64,000 nt of DNA from Desulfarculales bacterium UBA696 (GTDB lineage: Bacteria; Desulfobacterota; Syntrophobacteria; Syntrophobacterales; Syntrophobacteraceae): the NCBI GenBank assembly GCA_002298995.1, contig DBMO01000054.1, positions 62,846 to 126,845 of the forward strand. The letters run 5' to 3'. Both the position numbers and the translations under genes were made by a program. The notes below the pieces were generated by a model. The model searched no databases. It was not told the origin of the DNA and worked only from the letters and a program-made list of their open reading frames with translations. Position 1 is the first letter of the stretch; each line of letters opens with the position of its first letter. Below, in pieces: positions 1 through 7,769 of the stretch.

Positions 1-596
1 GCCAGCAGGCAGTTTATCAGGGTCCTGTTATTTATCACCGAGATGGCTTCCTCTCCCTGTTTCTGGAGTTTAGCCAGAACGGCGGTCGAAAACTTGAAGT
101 AGGTTACGCCGCCCGATTCGCCTTCTTTCCAGTCTATGTGGCACCTGATACATTCCGCCGAAGCTATTTGGGGCTGGTAGTATTCAATGGCCTCGTCGGT
201 ACGGTTCGAGATGAGCTGGTGGCTTGCACCAAGCCTGCTCTTGATGGAGTCCGGCAGACTCTTGCCCACGGCAGCCGGGTCCGAGGAATGGGTGGCCTTT
301 CCCTTTCGGTCAAAAAGCGAGAACTCGCTAAGACCCTCAACCTCTTTTTGCGACTGGACGAGCTTGGTGAACTTCTCCATTTCTCCACGCGCTATCGAGC
401 CTCTGACTGCCTGCTGGACAGCCCTGTGGAGGTTCATCGCCTGCGTTTCCTCCACCGAGGTGAGCAGCTGGCTGTTAGACTCCGAATACTGCGTGATCGA
501 CTTATTCGCCGTGAAGAGCTGAAGGCCCTGGATAGCAGCCACAATGACGACGAGAGCTGCAAGAAGATACAAGCTCAGTCTGGCGTGCAGAGACAT
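1..596 (-). CDS. Membrane sensor with periplasmic c-type haem motif, C-terminus outside window
   Basis: Translating the minus strand from ATG at 596 gives an open frame of about 198 codons that runs off the window. Residues about 6-25 form one hydrophobic segment after a short basic N-terminus (MSLHARLSLYLLAALVVIVV). The extracytoplasmic region that follows is mostly helical and carries one CxxCH haem-c motif (CIRCH) near residue 150, after EYYQPQIASAE. A single TM followed by a haem-binding sensor module resembles the haem-c sensor domains of Geobacter chemotaxis receptors and the Tll0287/DUF3365 type. The output domain (methyl-accepting, kinase or cyclase) is not visible. The start codon lies one base after the stop of the hydrogenase small subunit, so translation is probably coupled. 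Inference: it senses redox state or a ligand connected with periplasmic hydrogen oxidation. Confidence 0.75.
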   Translation of the reverse strand, partial: MSLHARLSLYLLAALVVIVAAIQGLQLFTANKSITQYSESNSQLLTSVEETQAMNLHRAVQQAVRGSIARGEMEKFTKLVQSQKEVEGLSEFSLFDRKGKATHSSDPAAVGKSLPDSIKSRLGASHQLISNRTDEAIEYYQPQIASAECIRCHIDWKEGESGGVTYFKFSTAVLAKLQKQGEEAISVINNRTLINCLL

Positions 597-597
597 T

Positions 598-1530
598 TCA
601 GCTGTCCTTTCCTTTGCTGGGTTGAGTAACGATATTCCTCGGATAGAGGGCAAAATCGGCCTTTGCGGCAAAATTCTCCGAGGCGCATCCTATGCAAGGC
701 GCTCCCGCCCTGATGCACGAGTTTGTGCCCGAGTTCCACTGCCGCATCGTACAATCGGCGTAGGTCAGGGCCCCGATGCATCCGAGTTTGAACAAACAGC
801 CCTCTTCCAGGAAATTCTTGGCGAATTTCTCGCGCTCATAATCTGTGAAGCGCGGACACTGGTCGTGAATCAGCTTTTTGTAAAACATCTTTGGCCGCCC
901 CTTATCGTCGACGGGCGGAATTCCAAACTTGATCAGGTGTACAAGAGTGCCGACCAGCCAGTCAGGGTGGATCGGACATCCCGGGAGCATGATGAGCGGA
1001 GTCGTGATGCCCTCGTTTTTGAACAGGGCCGGAAGGCTGATGGCTCCCGTCGGATTGTTTTCCGCCGCTGGAATGCCTCCGAATGATGAGCAGGTCCCCA
1101 CCGCGATAACTGCCTTTGCCTTTTTCGAGGCTGCGATGATCTGCTCGCCAATTGTTTTATCTCCCATTTTGCATGCGCTGGGCATGCCCTTGGGCACGCT
1201 GCCCTCAACCGCCAGGAAGAAGCCTCCATCCCCGACCGTCTTGGAAATAACCTCCATGCACTGGTGGCCGGTTGTGGTTGATATGTTGGAATGGAAAAGA
1301 AGAGAGATATACTGCGTAATGATCTCGGCCGGCCCCGGGTGATCGGAATTGAGCAGTGAAACCGAGCAGCCTGTACAGCTCTGCGCCTGTAGCCAGATAA
1401 CCGGGGCGGCCTTCGCTGCGATTTGCTCCAGCGCTTCGGCAATTTGCGGAAGCGCGGTAGAGGAGAGGCCCATCACCGCGGCAAGCCGCGCACTAATTTT
1501 CAAGAAGCTTCTGCGTGAAATCTCCGACAT
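598..1530 (-). CDS. hysB: Periplasmic [NiFeSe]-type hydrogenase small subunit (Tat-exported)
   Basis: This is the electron-transfer subunit of a periplasmic uptake hydrogenase, carrying three iron-sulfur clusters. A Tat signal SRRSFLK is at residues 5-11 with a hydrophobic stretch after it. Proximal cluster ligands are C52, C55, C147 and C185. Distal ligands are H222, C225, C245 and C251. Medial ligands are C260, C272, C279 and C282. Cys272 (NSCIRAGAPCIGC) stands where standard [NiFe] enzymes have a proline, which predicts a medial [4Fe-4S] instead of [3Fe-4S], a known hallmark of the [NiFeSe] group. The RBS is AGGAGA just before ATG at 1530. It follows the large-subunit gene by 54 bp, the reverse of the usual small-then-large order. 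No C-terminal membrane anchor is visible, so a soluble periplasmic enzyme using cytochrome c is likely. Confidence 0.93.
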   Translation of the reverse strand: MSEISRRSFLKISARLAAVMGLSSTALPQIAEALEQIAAKAAPVIWLQAQSCTGCSVSLLNSDHPGPAEIITQYISLLFHSNISTTTGHQCMEVISKTVGDGGFFLAVEGSVPKGMPSACKMGDKTIGEQIIAASKKAKAVIAVGTCSSFGGIPAAENNPTGAISLPALFKNEGITTPLIMLPGCPIHPDWLVGTLVHLIKFGIPPVDDKGRPKMFYKKLIHDQCPRFTDYEREKFAKNFLEEGCLFKLGCIGALTYADCTMRQWNSGTNSCIRAGAPCIGCASENFAAKADFALYPRNIVTQPSKGKDS

Positions 1531-1584
1531 TTTATTCTCCTGGCGCCAAACCAGCTAAATGTTGGCGGTCTCCACAAACGAATA

Positions 1585-3093
1585 TCAGTGAACAGCGCAG
1601 GCAATGCACGGATCGAAAGACCTGACGATCCTGGCGGCTTCTATCGGGTTTTTCTCATCGGCAATGGGCGTACCGGCCAGCGCCTGCTCAACGGGTCCCG
1701 GGGTTCCCTTGTCATCTCTTGGCGAACAGTTCCAGGTGGTGGGAACGACGCACTGATAGTTGCCTATCTTGCCGTCCTTAATCGTTATCCAGTGTCCGAG
1801 CGCTCCACGGGGAGCCTCGGTCAGCCCTACTCCGCTTCCGGAACTTGGCACACTAAACTCGGCAAACGCCGGCTCGCCGGGCTTTAACTGGTCGAGCCAT
1901 TCGCCGCAGCGGTCGGCAATCAGTTTGCATTCAACAGCCCTCGCACCGTGGCGGCCGAGTACGGAGACCAGATCCTGCGGTTTTTTGTCCAGTGCGCCAA
2001 GGACCTTTTCGACCAATCCTTTGAGTTTGGCGTCGTCGCCTTTTCCGTAAGCGACGAGAACGCGGGCGAGAGGGCCGACTTCGACGACTTGCCCCCCGTA
2101 GCGCGGGGCCTTGATCCAGGAGTATGCTTTGCTCTTGGCGGCATCCGGGACCGTCTCGCCACCGGCGGGTTTCAGGCCGGAGGATGAGGAATAAAATGAG
2201 TAGGCTATCTCCTCAGTGATCTTTCCTTCTTCGAATTCCGAGCTCTTTCCGCCAATAATCACCCCGGAAGGAAACATCTTCTTGCCCTTTGAAGACTCCG
2301 GGAAAACACCATAGGATAGAAAGTTCCCACAGCCTTTACCCTGATTGAAATAATCGGGAAAAGCCTTTGCGACTTCCAGAACGTCCGGAACGTAAGCCTC
2401 GTCAATAAATACCTGAAGCCTTTTGAGCATCGAGCTGTAAGCGGCGATCTTGTCGGCGGTTATTCGCTCAGTGATGCCACCGGGCATAATGGAGGCTACA
2501 TGCGGCATTTTGCCGGCAAATAAAGCTGCCATTTTGTGGGCCATGGTCCGCATTTCAAGTGCTTCGAGGTAATGTTTAACAGCAAGGCAATTGAGTTCGG
2601 AGCTTTCAATGTAGTTGCCGGTGTAGCGTGGAAGGAAAGGAGCGCCTGGATGGGGAACGCCCGATGCTATTTGTGATTTTATCCATGCCTTGACCCCCAG
2701 AAGCTGAGGATCGTTGCCCTGGTATTTGGCAACCGCGGTGATATCCACGAAATCGAGTGCCGCAAGGTGATAGAAATGAAGTATGTGAGATTGTATGTAA
2801 TTTGCGGCCTGAATGAGGTTTCTGCCGAGCCTGCCATTATCGGGAGGGGAAATGGAGTAGGCAGCGTCCTGTGCCAGTACCGATGCCATGCCGTGGGAAA
2901 CGGGGCAGACTCCACAGATTCGCTGTGTAATCTGCTGAGCATCTAGCGGGTCTCTGCCCCTCAGGATGACTTCGAAGCCGCGAAACATCTCACCGGCGCA
3001 GTAGGCATTAACCACCCGATTCGACTCGATATCCAGATTCACGCCGAGATGACCTTCAATTCTTGTGATCGGGTCTATGGTGACCTTGTTCAT
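1585..3093 (-). CDS. hysA: [NiFeSe]-type hydrogenase large subunit, Cys form, without C-terminal extension
   Basis: This 502-residue catalytic subunit holds the Ni-Fe active site. The N-terminal ligand motif is RICGVCPVSHG (C60, C63, H67). The C-terminal motif is DPCIACAVH with C496 and C499, and the protein ends exactly at that His (TGC ATT GCC TGC GCT GTT CAC TGA). The first ligand codon is TGC, so this is a cysteine variant, although the partner subunit and the CVVPTTWNCSPRD segment look like the NiFeSe group. Most group 1 large subunits are made with a short tail beyond the His that a dedicated endopeptidase removes; no such tail is encoded here, so that maturation step appears unnecessary. 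The RBS AAGGGAAC precedes ATG at 3093. It is first in an operon with the small subunit and a haem sensor. Confidence 0.95.
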   Translation of the reverse strand: MNKVTIDPITRIEGHLGVNLDIESNRVVNAYCAGEMFRGFEVILRGRDPLDAQQITQRICGVCPVSHGMASVLAQDAAYSISPPDNGRLGRNLIQAANYIQSHILHFYHLAALDFVDITAVAKYQGNDPQLLGVKAWIKSQIASGVPHPGAPFLPRYTGNYIESSELNCLAVKHYLEALEMRTMAHKMAALFAGKMPHVASIMPGGITERITADKIAAYSSMLKRLQVFIDEAYVPDVLEVAKAFPDYFNQGKGCGNFLSYGVFPESSKGKKMFPSGVIIGGKSSEFEEGKITEEIAYSFYSSSSGLKPAGGETVPDAAKSKAYSWIKAPRYGGQVVEVGPLARVLVAYGKGDDAKLKGLVEKVLGALDKKPQDLVSVLGRHGARAVECKLIADRCGEWLDQLKPGEPAFAEFSVPSSGSGVGLTEAPRGALGHWITIKDGKIGNYQCVVPTTWNCSPRDDKGTPGPVEQALAGTPIADEKNPIEAARIVRSFDPCIACAVH

Positions 3094-4010
3094 TAATTGT
3101 TCCCTTCAAAAGGTTGAGGGTTCTTACCGAACGTGAAAAATACAATTTAAACAGGGATCACTTTGTTCCTTCCACTACACAATCTGAGTAGCCTGACGTA
3201 CATTTGAAGAACAAATCGGCTGTTAAAATTAAAATGTTAAACTAAAAATGCCTTAAGAATACATATCGCGAAATTTTTGCGCTTTTCCTGTTTCAGACTC
3301 GCCCCCTTAACGTTTTTGCTCGAATGTACAGTTACTTACGGCCATGAATGGCAACGTTTCCGAGACAGGACCCCTTCTTGCCAAACGTGCCGCAGCCGCT
3401 GAGTCGTCGAAAAGATGTGCCACAAATATTTTTAATGCCGCCAAATTGGGAAATGGGATCTTAAAAGCATTTAGGCCCAGATGGGGCTGGTGCAAAAAGT
3501 AGGACTTTCTTTTGTGGCCTCCGACAAATGTTAGGTCGAATAAATTCATCAGAGCGAAGAGGACCGCGATTTCGGCGAAAGCCATAAAGACAGGCAATGG
3601 CGGATACATGAGAAATGCCCAAATAGGCAACTTTAGAATAAGGACATTGTTTCTATCTTCGAAGAGCGCTACTGGTACAACAATCCAGATACATGCCCGG
3701 GACTTGAGGTCATCTATTATGGAGACGTGTTCAAGACAGTGTCGCGACGCACACGAGGTTTCGGTCTAACGCGCTGGCGCGAGAGGTCGGATACCGGCGA
3801 ATAACCTTTGCTTCTTCATATCTGGATGTAGGCGGGAAAATAACGCGGCCTCAAGGCAGGTGGAAAATGACGGCTATATTCAATTATTGCCTAAAGACAA
3901 ACCCAACAGTCGGCTGGCCGCTGTCGGGTTTGTCTTTATCGGTCGAATGAAAGGCGAGTCTGCGTCCCCAGTTTGTATAGGGATGCGTCCTTTGATATAT
4001 AAATATACTC
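3094..4010. other. Long gene-free stretch upstream of the hydrogenase operon
   Basis: This 917-bp interval separates the divergently read hydrogenase operon start (3093) from the 3' end of the LapA-like gene (4011). It is visibly more AT-rich than the flanking genes near 3130-3290. It must contain the hydrogenase promoter, but I could not identify a convincing sigma-54 (GG-N10-GC) or sigma-70 site. A hydrophobic minus-strand frame (about 3307-3630, TTG start, weak RBS) has no recognisable family and is not called. A strong hairpin lies at 3893-3937. Confidence 0.6.
3893..3937 (-). terminator. Hairpin terminator-like structure after the guaBA-lapA gene string
   Basis: The arms AAAGACAAACCC-A-ACAG and CTGT-C-GGGTTTGTCTTT pair over about 17 positions with one A/C mismatch and a short GC loop. 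The structure lies about 75 bp downstream of the stop of the minus-strand LapA-like gene. There is no long T-run, only TTT at the end of the stem, so it may be an attenuated terminator or an mRNA 3'-stabilising hairpin. Confidence 0.55.
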
Positions 4011-4310
4011 TTATGAAGCCTGAGCTTGTCGCATGGCTGGGGCCGGCTCTTTATTTTCTTTCCGCTCGCGAGCAAGATTTCGGCGTACCTTCAAATATGG
4101 TTTCACCATCATTGCCAATCCGACAAAAAAGCCCATGGCGGCAGACACAATCAAAAGGAGGTAGAACTCCAGTTTGGGTTGAGATTTGACAAGAAAAGGA
4201 ATTTCGAATTTAAATTCTATCAGCTGTGTCCATGTCGAGATGTTCTGCCCTATAAAGAGACCGATCAGACCGATAATGATGAGCGCGAAAATCAACTTAA
4301 ACCACTTCAT
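4011..4310 (-). CDS. LapA/DUF1049-family small membrane protein
   Basis: A 99-residue inner-membrane protein with two predicted TM helices: residues about 5-24 (FALIIIGLIGLFIGQN) and about 48-68 (FYLLLIVSAAMGFFVGLAMM). A basic, charged C-terminal tail (KVRRNLARERKENKEP) probably faces the cytoplasm. This layout matches the LapA (lipopolysaccharide assembly protein A, YciS) domain family. In enterobacteria LapA works with LapB to control LpxC turnover; no LapB-like TPR protein is adjacent here, so that role is only inferred. The start overlaps the HIT gene by 14 bp, indicating co-transcription. Confidence 0.8.
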   Translation of the reverse strand: MKWFKLIFALIIIGLIGLFIGQNISTWTQLIEFKFEIPFLVKSQPKLEFYLLLIVSAAMGFFVGLAMMVKPYLKVRRNLARERKENKEPAPAMRQAQAS

Positions 4311-4797
4311 TGGAACTCTCCTTCCTGAAATTGGGTAATAATCTGAAATAGGTCTGTTTAATATGCTCCGGGATGCTGCGGATGTCTTCGAGGACCGCCA
4401 GAAAGTTCGTATCGCCTCGCCATCGCGGAACGATATGGAAATGCAGGTGTTCCTCGAAACCGGCCCCGGCTTCTCTTCCCAGATTCAGACCCACATTAAA
4501 TCCATCAGGACGCATTATATTCTGCAAAATCACGGTGGATTTCGTGACCCAATTCATAATTTCCCGCGACTCATCCTCGGTAAGTTGATGCAATCGGGAG
4601 ACATGGCGCAGGGGAGCTACCAGCAGGTGCCCATTGTTGTAAGGATATCTATTCATCATTACCATCGTCAGGTCGTCGCGGCGCAGTATGAGCCGGTCCT
4701 CATCCGAGAGGCCCTGGTCGTCGGGGCAGAATATGCAGCGTGAATCGCGCCTGCCCAGGATATATTCGATTCGCCACGGGGCCCAGAGGTTTTTCAA
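4297..4797 (-). CDS. HIT-family nucleotide hydrolase/phosphorylase
   Basis: A 166-residue histidine-triad protein. The catalytic triad is HLHFHIVPRW near residues 117-126. Family features MNRYPYNNGHLLVAP and a short N-terminal Cys pair (CIFCPDD), seen in HIT members with a zinc site, are also present. Members hydrolyse or phosphorolyse Ap4A, ADP-sulfate or related nucleotides, and the substrate cannot be told from sequence. The start overlaps the end of the phosphoesterase gene by 4 bp and its own end overlaps the lapA-like gene, so it is part of a tight operon downstream of guaBA. Confidence 0.88.
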   Translation of the reverse strand: MKNLWAPWRIEYILGRRDSRCIFCPDDQGLSDEDRLILRRDDLTMVMMNRYPYNNGHLLVAPLRHVSRLHQLTEDESREIMNWVTKSTVILQNIMRPDGFNVGLNLGREAGAGFEEHLHFHIVPRWRGDTNFLAVLEDIRSIPEHIKQTYFRLLPNFRKESSNEVV

Positions 4798-5285
4798 TCA
4801 ATTGCCTCCTGGATGTGGACGATCTCCGCTTCGATTTGTTTCTCGACCCGGAGAATTCCAATGGTGCTTCGTGAAACGCCGCGTCCCATGAAGACCGATC
4901 CGGGGTTGAACCAGAGGACACCGTTTTCCCTGACATTTACCGGTTGATGGGTATGCCCGAACAGAACAGCATCGACTTCCGGCAATTCTTGTCCAATTCT
5001 TTGCCTGATTCCGCCGGGCGCCCCCCAACCGTGAGTGAGACCGAGCCGAAAATTGCCAATCTTGAGAGTCCTGCTCGCCGGAAGCCGGCTGCGGATGAGA
5101 TGATCGTCCATGTTGCCGGCCACAGCTTGAAGCGGATAGTTCTCCATATAATTGAGAAGTTCGACTCCATCCCAGTCACCCAGATGAATCACCATATCGG
5201 CATCATCGCAGTATTTTGTGCACAGTGCCGCAAATTCATCCCTGACCGTGGTGAGATGGGTGTCGGACATTACAACAATCTTCAT
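4794..5285 (-). CDS. YfcE/MJ0936-type metallophosphoesterase
   Basis: A 163-residue calcineurin-like phosphodiesterase with the complete metal-binding series in order: DTH (residues 8-10), GDWD (about 36-39), GNMDD (about 58-62), THGWG (about 84-88) and GHTHQP (about 110-115). Small stand-alone enzymes of this family act on phosphodiesters in vitro and their cellular substrate is usually unknown. It is transcribed with the HIT gene (4-bp overlap), a pairing that would fit nucleotide turnover, but this is inference. Confidence 0.88.
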   Translation of the reverse strand: MKIVVMSDTHLTTVRDEFAALCTKYCDDADMVIHLGDWDGVELLNYMENYPLQAVAGNMDDHLIRSRLPASRTLKIGNFRLGLTHGWGAPGGIRQRIGQELPEVDAVLFGHTHQPVNVRENGVLWFNPGSVFMGRGVSRSTIGILRVEKQIEAEIVHIQEAID

Positions 5286-5377
5286 TCGCCACGCCTTTAA
5301 TACGAGAGGAAGGACACTATAGCAAAAAGCTCCGAAAAGACAATGCTTTTCGGTTATAACCCTTCGCAGGCCTCAGT

Positions 5378-6112
5378 CTATACCGGAACCACCTCCAGAT
5401 TTCCCCATATTCCTATCTTATCGTCTATAGCTATCAGCACACCTACAATGGAAGGAATATGAGGGGCGAGTTCGAGGGCTTTGTGGATATCGGCGGGGGT
5501 GCTCACGAGATTTCCGAGGCGGGTTGCGGCGGCATCGGCAAGCGCTGCGTCAGGTGAGACAACCGTAACTGCATCGGCTTTGCCGAAGCTAAGTGAATGG
5601 CCGACTGTTCCGGAAGAGGTGCAGATTCCAAGCGGAAACCGATCCGCCGCGAACTTCAGGGCTATTCTGTCCCTAAACGGGGAGTCCGGTCCAGCAAAGA
5701 TCCCCACCGTTGTGGGCTCACGTAAATCAAGGTAGCAGTCACCGCCGTTTTCAACGATAACAGAATCCGAGAACGGCTTGAGTGCTGCGGCTACAGCCTG
5801 GGCAACCGCGCCTGCAACGCTTGCCATTGGGCCGACGTCCGCGGCAATAGAGGCGAGCAGCATGGCACGAACAAGCGGCGGGGCCAGCGAATCGTCAGGC
5901 AGGGGAACCAGCGATGTCAGGAAAGACCCATGGCGCGCGATGTATTTTTCGATCTGAAACCGGCAGTTAAGGACCGCTTGCGTTGCCTCTTCCTCAAGGT
6001 TGCGCCGAGCGCGTATCCACAGGTCAGTTTCGCGGTACTTGACCTGGAAGCTGACCCAGTCCTTTGCGGCCTGGTGTCGGTAGCGATAAAAGCGGTGGGA
6101 TTCCGTGAACAT
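5378..6112 (-). CDS. UPF0280-family protein (ApbE-like fold)
   Basis: A protein of about 244 residues recognised by YRxxxxxxDWVSFQVKYRETDLWIRA at the N-terminus and by ADVGPMASVAGAVAQAV and VIVENGGDCYLDL in the centre, diagnostic of the UPF0280 family related to the flavin-transferase ApbE. CTSSGTVGHSLSFGKADAVTVVS resembles the ApbE core that holds FAD/metal. Function is unproven; homologues are common in methanogens and anaerobic bacteria with tetrahydrofolate or methanopterin C1 pathways. An upstream TTG at 6142 is possible, but ATG at 6112 matches the usual family N-terminus better. It sits between guaA and the YfcE-like gene. Confidence 0.82.
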   Translation of the reverse strand: MFTESHRFYRYRHQAAKDWVSFQVKYRETDLWIRARRNLEEEATQAVLNCRFQIEKYIARHGSFLTSLVPLPDDSLAPPLVRAMLLASIAADVGPMASVAGAVAQAVAAALKPFSDSVIVENGGDCYLDLREPTTVGIFAGPDSPFRDRIALKFAADRFPLGICTSSGTVGHSLSFGKADAVTVVSPDAALADAAATRLGNLVSTPADIHKALELAPHIPSIVGVLIAIDDKIGIWGNLEVVPV

Positions 6113-6154
6113 GATCGTTTTCGGAAAGCGCCTCTGCGGCAAGCCAAGTATTGT

Positions 6155-6175
6155 GGGCAGGCTTTCGAGCCTGCC
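6155..6175. repeat. REP-like palindrome abutting the guaA stop codon
   Basis: The palindrome GGCAGGCTTTCGAGCCTGCC is preceded by an extra G and ends one base before the guaA stop complement. The same core with CC in place of CG occurs as an inverted pair at 20930-21020, so this is a dispersed intergenic repeat that may act as a 3'-end stabiliser or attenuator between guaA and the UPF0280 gene. Confidence 0.75.
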
Positions 6176-7732
6176 TTATTCCCATTCTATGGTGCTTGGC
6201 GGTTTCGATGAAATATCATAGACGACGCGGTTAACTCCCTTGACTTCGTTTATTATCCTGTTCGAAATCCGTCCCAAGACCTCGTAGGGGAGTCTCGCCC
6301 AGTCGGCGGTCATGGCATCGACACTTTCGACCGCTCGAAGGGCGACCGCCTGTTCATAGGTGCGCTCATCGCCCATCACGCCGACAGACCTTACCGGGAG
6401 CAGCACGGCAAAGGACTGCCAGACGTGCTCGTACCAACCAGCGGCCTCGATTTCTTCCTGGATGATTGCGTCTGCTTCGCGCAAAATCTCCAGGCTCGAT
6501 GGGTCCACCGTCCCGATGATTCTTATGGCCAGCCCGGGACCGGGAAATGGGTGGCGCATGATGATGCGCTCGGGCAGTCCAAGCTCTCGCCCGACCATCC
6601 GCACTTCGTCTTTGAAAAGTTCACGGAGCGGTTCGATCAGTTCGAGCTGCATACGCTCCGGAAGCCCGCCCACATTGTGGTGGGTCTTGATTGTGGCAGA
6701 AGGCCCCTTGAAGGAGACGCTTTCTATAACATCGGGATAGAGCGTGCCCTGGGCAAGGTAGCGGGCGCCGGGAATGCGCCGGGCTTCCTCCTCGAATATC
6801 TCGATGAAAAGGTTTCCGATTATCTTTCTTTTTCGCTCCGGGTCTTCAACTTCTCGCAACCGGTCAAGAAATTCAACGGATGCGTCCACATATATGAGAT
6901 TTATTTCAAAATGATCTCGGAAGATCCTCTGGACGGTCTCGGCCTCGCCTTTTCGCAAAAGGCCGTTATTGACAAAAATGCAGTGCAGGCGGTCGCCAAT
7001 CGCCTTGTGGAGCATTACTGCGACTACCGAGGAATCCACTCCGCCGCTAAGCGCGCATATTACCCGGTCATCACCGACTTTTTCGCGAATCGAGCCGATG
7101 GCGGATTCCACGAATGATTTCATGGTCCAGGAGGGCTTGCAACGGCAGATTCGAAAAAGGAAATTTTCCAGGATATCCTTGCCGCTGGGCGTGTGCGCAA
7201 CCTCCGGGTGGAACTGAACCCCGTATATCTTCCTTTGCGGATCTCCCATTGCGGCCGCTGGGGAATTATCGCTTCGGCCCATAATGCGGAAATTGGGCGG
7301 GAGTTTGACAATGCGGTCTCCGTGGCTCATCCAGACACGCACGCCTTCAGTTTCTATATCCGTAAAAAGGTCTCCCTGAAAGACTATGTCCACCAATGCC
7401 GGACCGTATTCGCGCCTCTCGGCCTTCTCGACCGCCCCGCCAAGCTGGTGGGCAAGGAGCTGCATGCCGTAGCAGATACCAAGAACAGGCACTCCAAGCT
7501 CGAATATCCCGGGATCGGCAAGAGGCGCGCCTTCTTCGTGCACGCTTGACGGCCCTCCCGACAGGATTATCCCTTTGGGCTCGAAGGCCCGTACCGATTC
7601 AATCGGCATATTGAAAGGATGAATTTCGCAGTAAACGTGACTTTCGCGAACCCGGCGCGCTATGAGCTGAGTGTACTGCGACCCGTAGTCGAGGATAAGG
7701 ACCCGTTCCTGGTGAAGATGGTCAAACATCAT
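6176..7732 (-). CDS. guaA: GMP synthase (glutamine-hydrolysing)
   Basis: The protein converts XMP, ATP and glutamine to GMP, the last step of guanylate synthesis. Residues 1-195 are a class I glutamine amidotransferase with catalytic Cys87 (GICYGMQLLAHQ) and the His/Glu pair in GVQFHPE near 173-179. The synthetase half has the ATP-pyrophosphatase P-loop LSGGVDSSV near 229. The C-terminal dimerisation domain ends with the typical KPPSTIEWE. The length of 518 residues is normal. It lies 37 bp downstream of guaB on the same strand, so both last steps of GMP synthesis are co-expressed. Confidence 0.98.
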   Translation of the reverse strand: MMFDHLHQERVLILDYGSQYTQLIARRVRESHVYCEIHPFNMPIESVRAFEPKGIILSGGPSSVHEEGAPLADPGIFELGVPVLGICYGMQLLAHQLGGAVEKAERREYGPALVDIVFQGDLFTDIETEGVRVWMSHGDRIVKLPPNFRIMGRSDNSPAAAMGDPQRKIYGVQFHPEVAHTPSGKDILENFLFRICRCKPSWTMKSFVESAIGSIREKVGDDRVICALSGGVDSSVVAVMLHKAIGDRLHCIFVNNGLLRKGEAETVQRIFRDHFEINLIYVDASVEFLDRLREVEDPERKRKIIGNLFIEIFEEEARRIPGARYLAQGTLYPDVIESVSFKGPSATIKTHHNVGGLPERMQLELIEPLRELFKDEVRMVGRELGLPERIIMRHPFPGPGLAIRIIGTVDPSSLEILREADAIIQEEIEAAGWYEHVWQSFAVLLPVRSVGVMGDERTYEQAVALRAVESVDAMTADWARLPYEVLGRISNRIINEVKGVNRVVYDISSKPPSTIEWE

Positions 7733-7769
7733 GGATGTTCTTTCAGTTGGATGAGCCGCTGATAATACT

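Noticed and set aside
1588..1620. Possible selenocysteine (TGA) in the hydrogenase large subunit
   Set aside because: Both ligand codons are TGC; the only TGA is the true stop after the terminal His.
3307..3630. 107-residue hydrophobic minus-strand frame
   Set aside because: TTG start, weak RBS, no family resemblance and a low-complexity hydrophobic start; kept only as a note in the gene-free stretch.
6425..7117. 230-residue plus-strand frame
   Set aside because: Antisense to guaA; no independent evidence.
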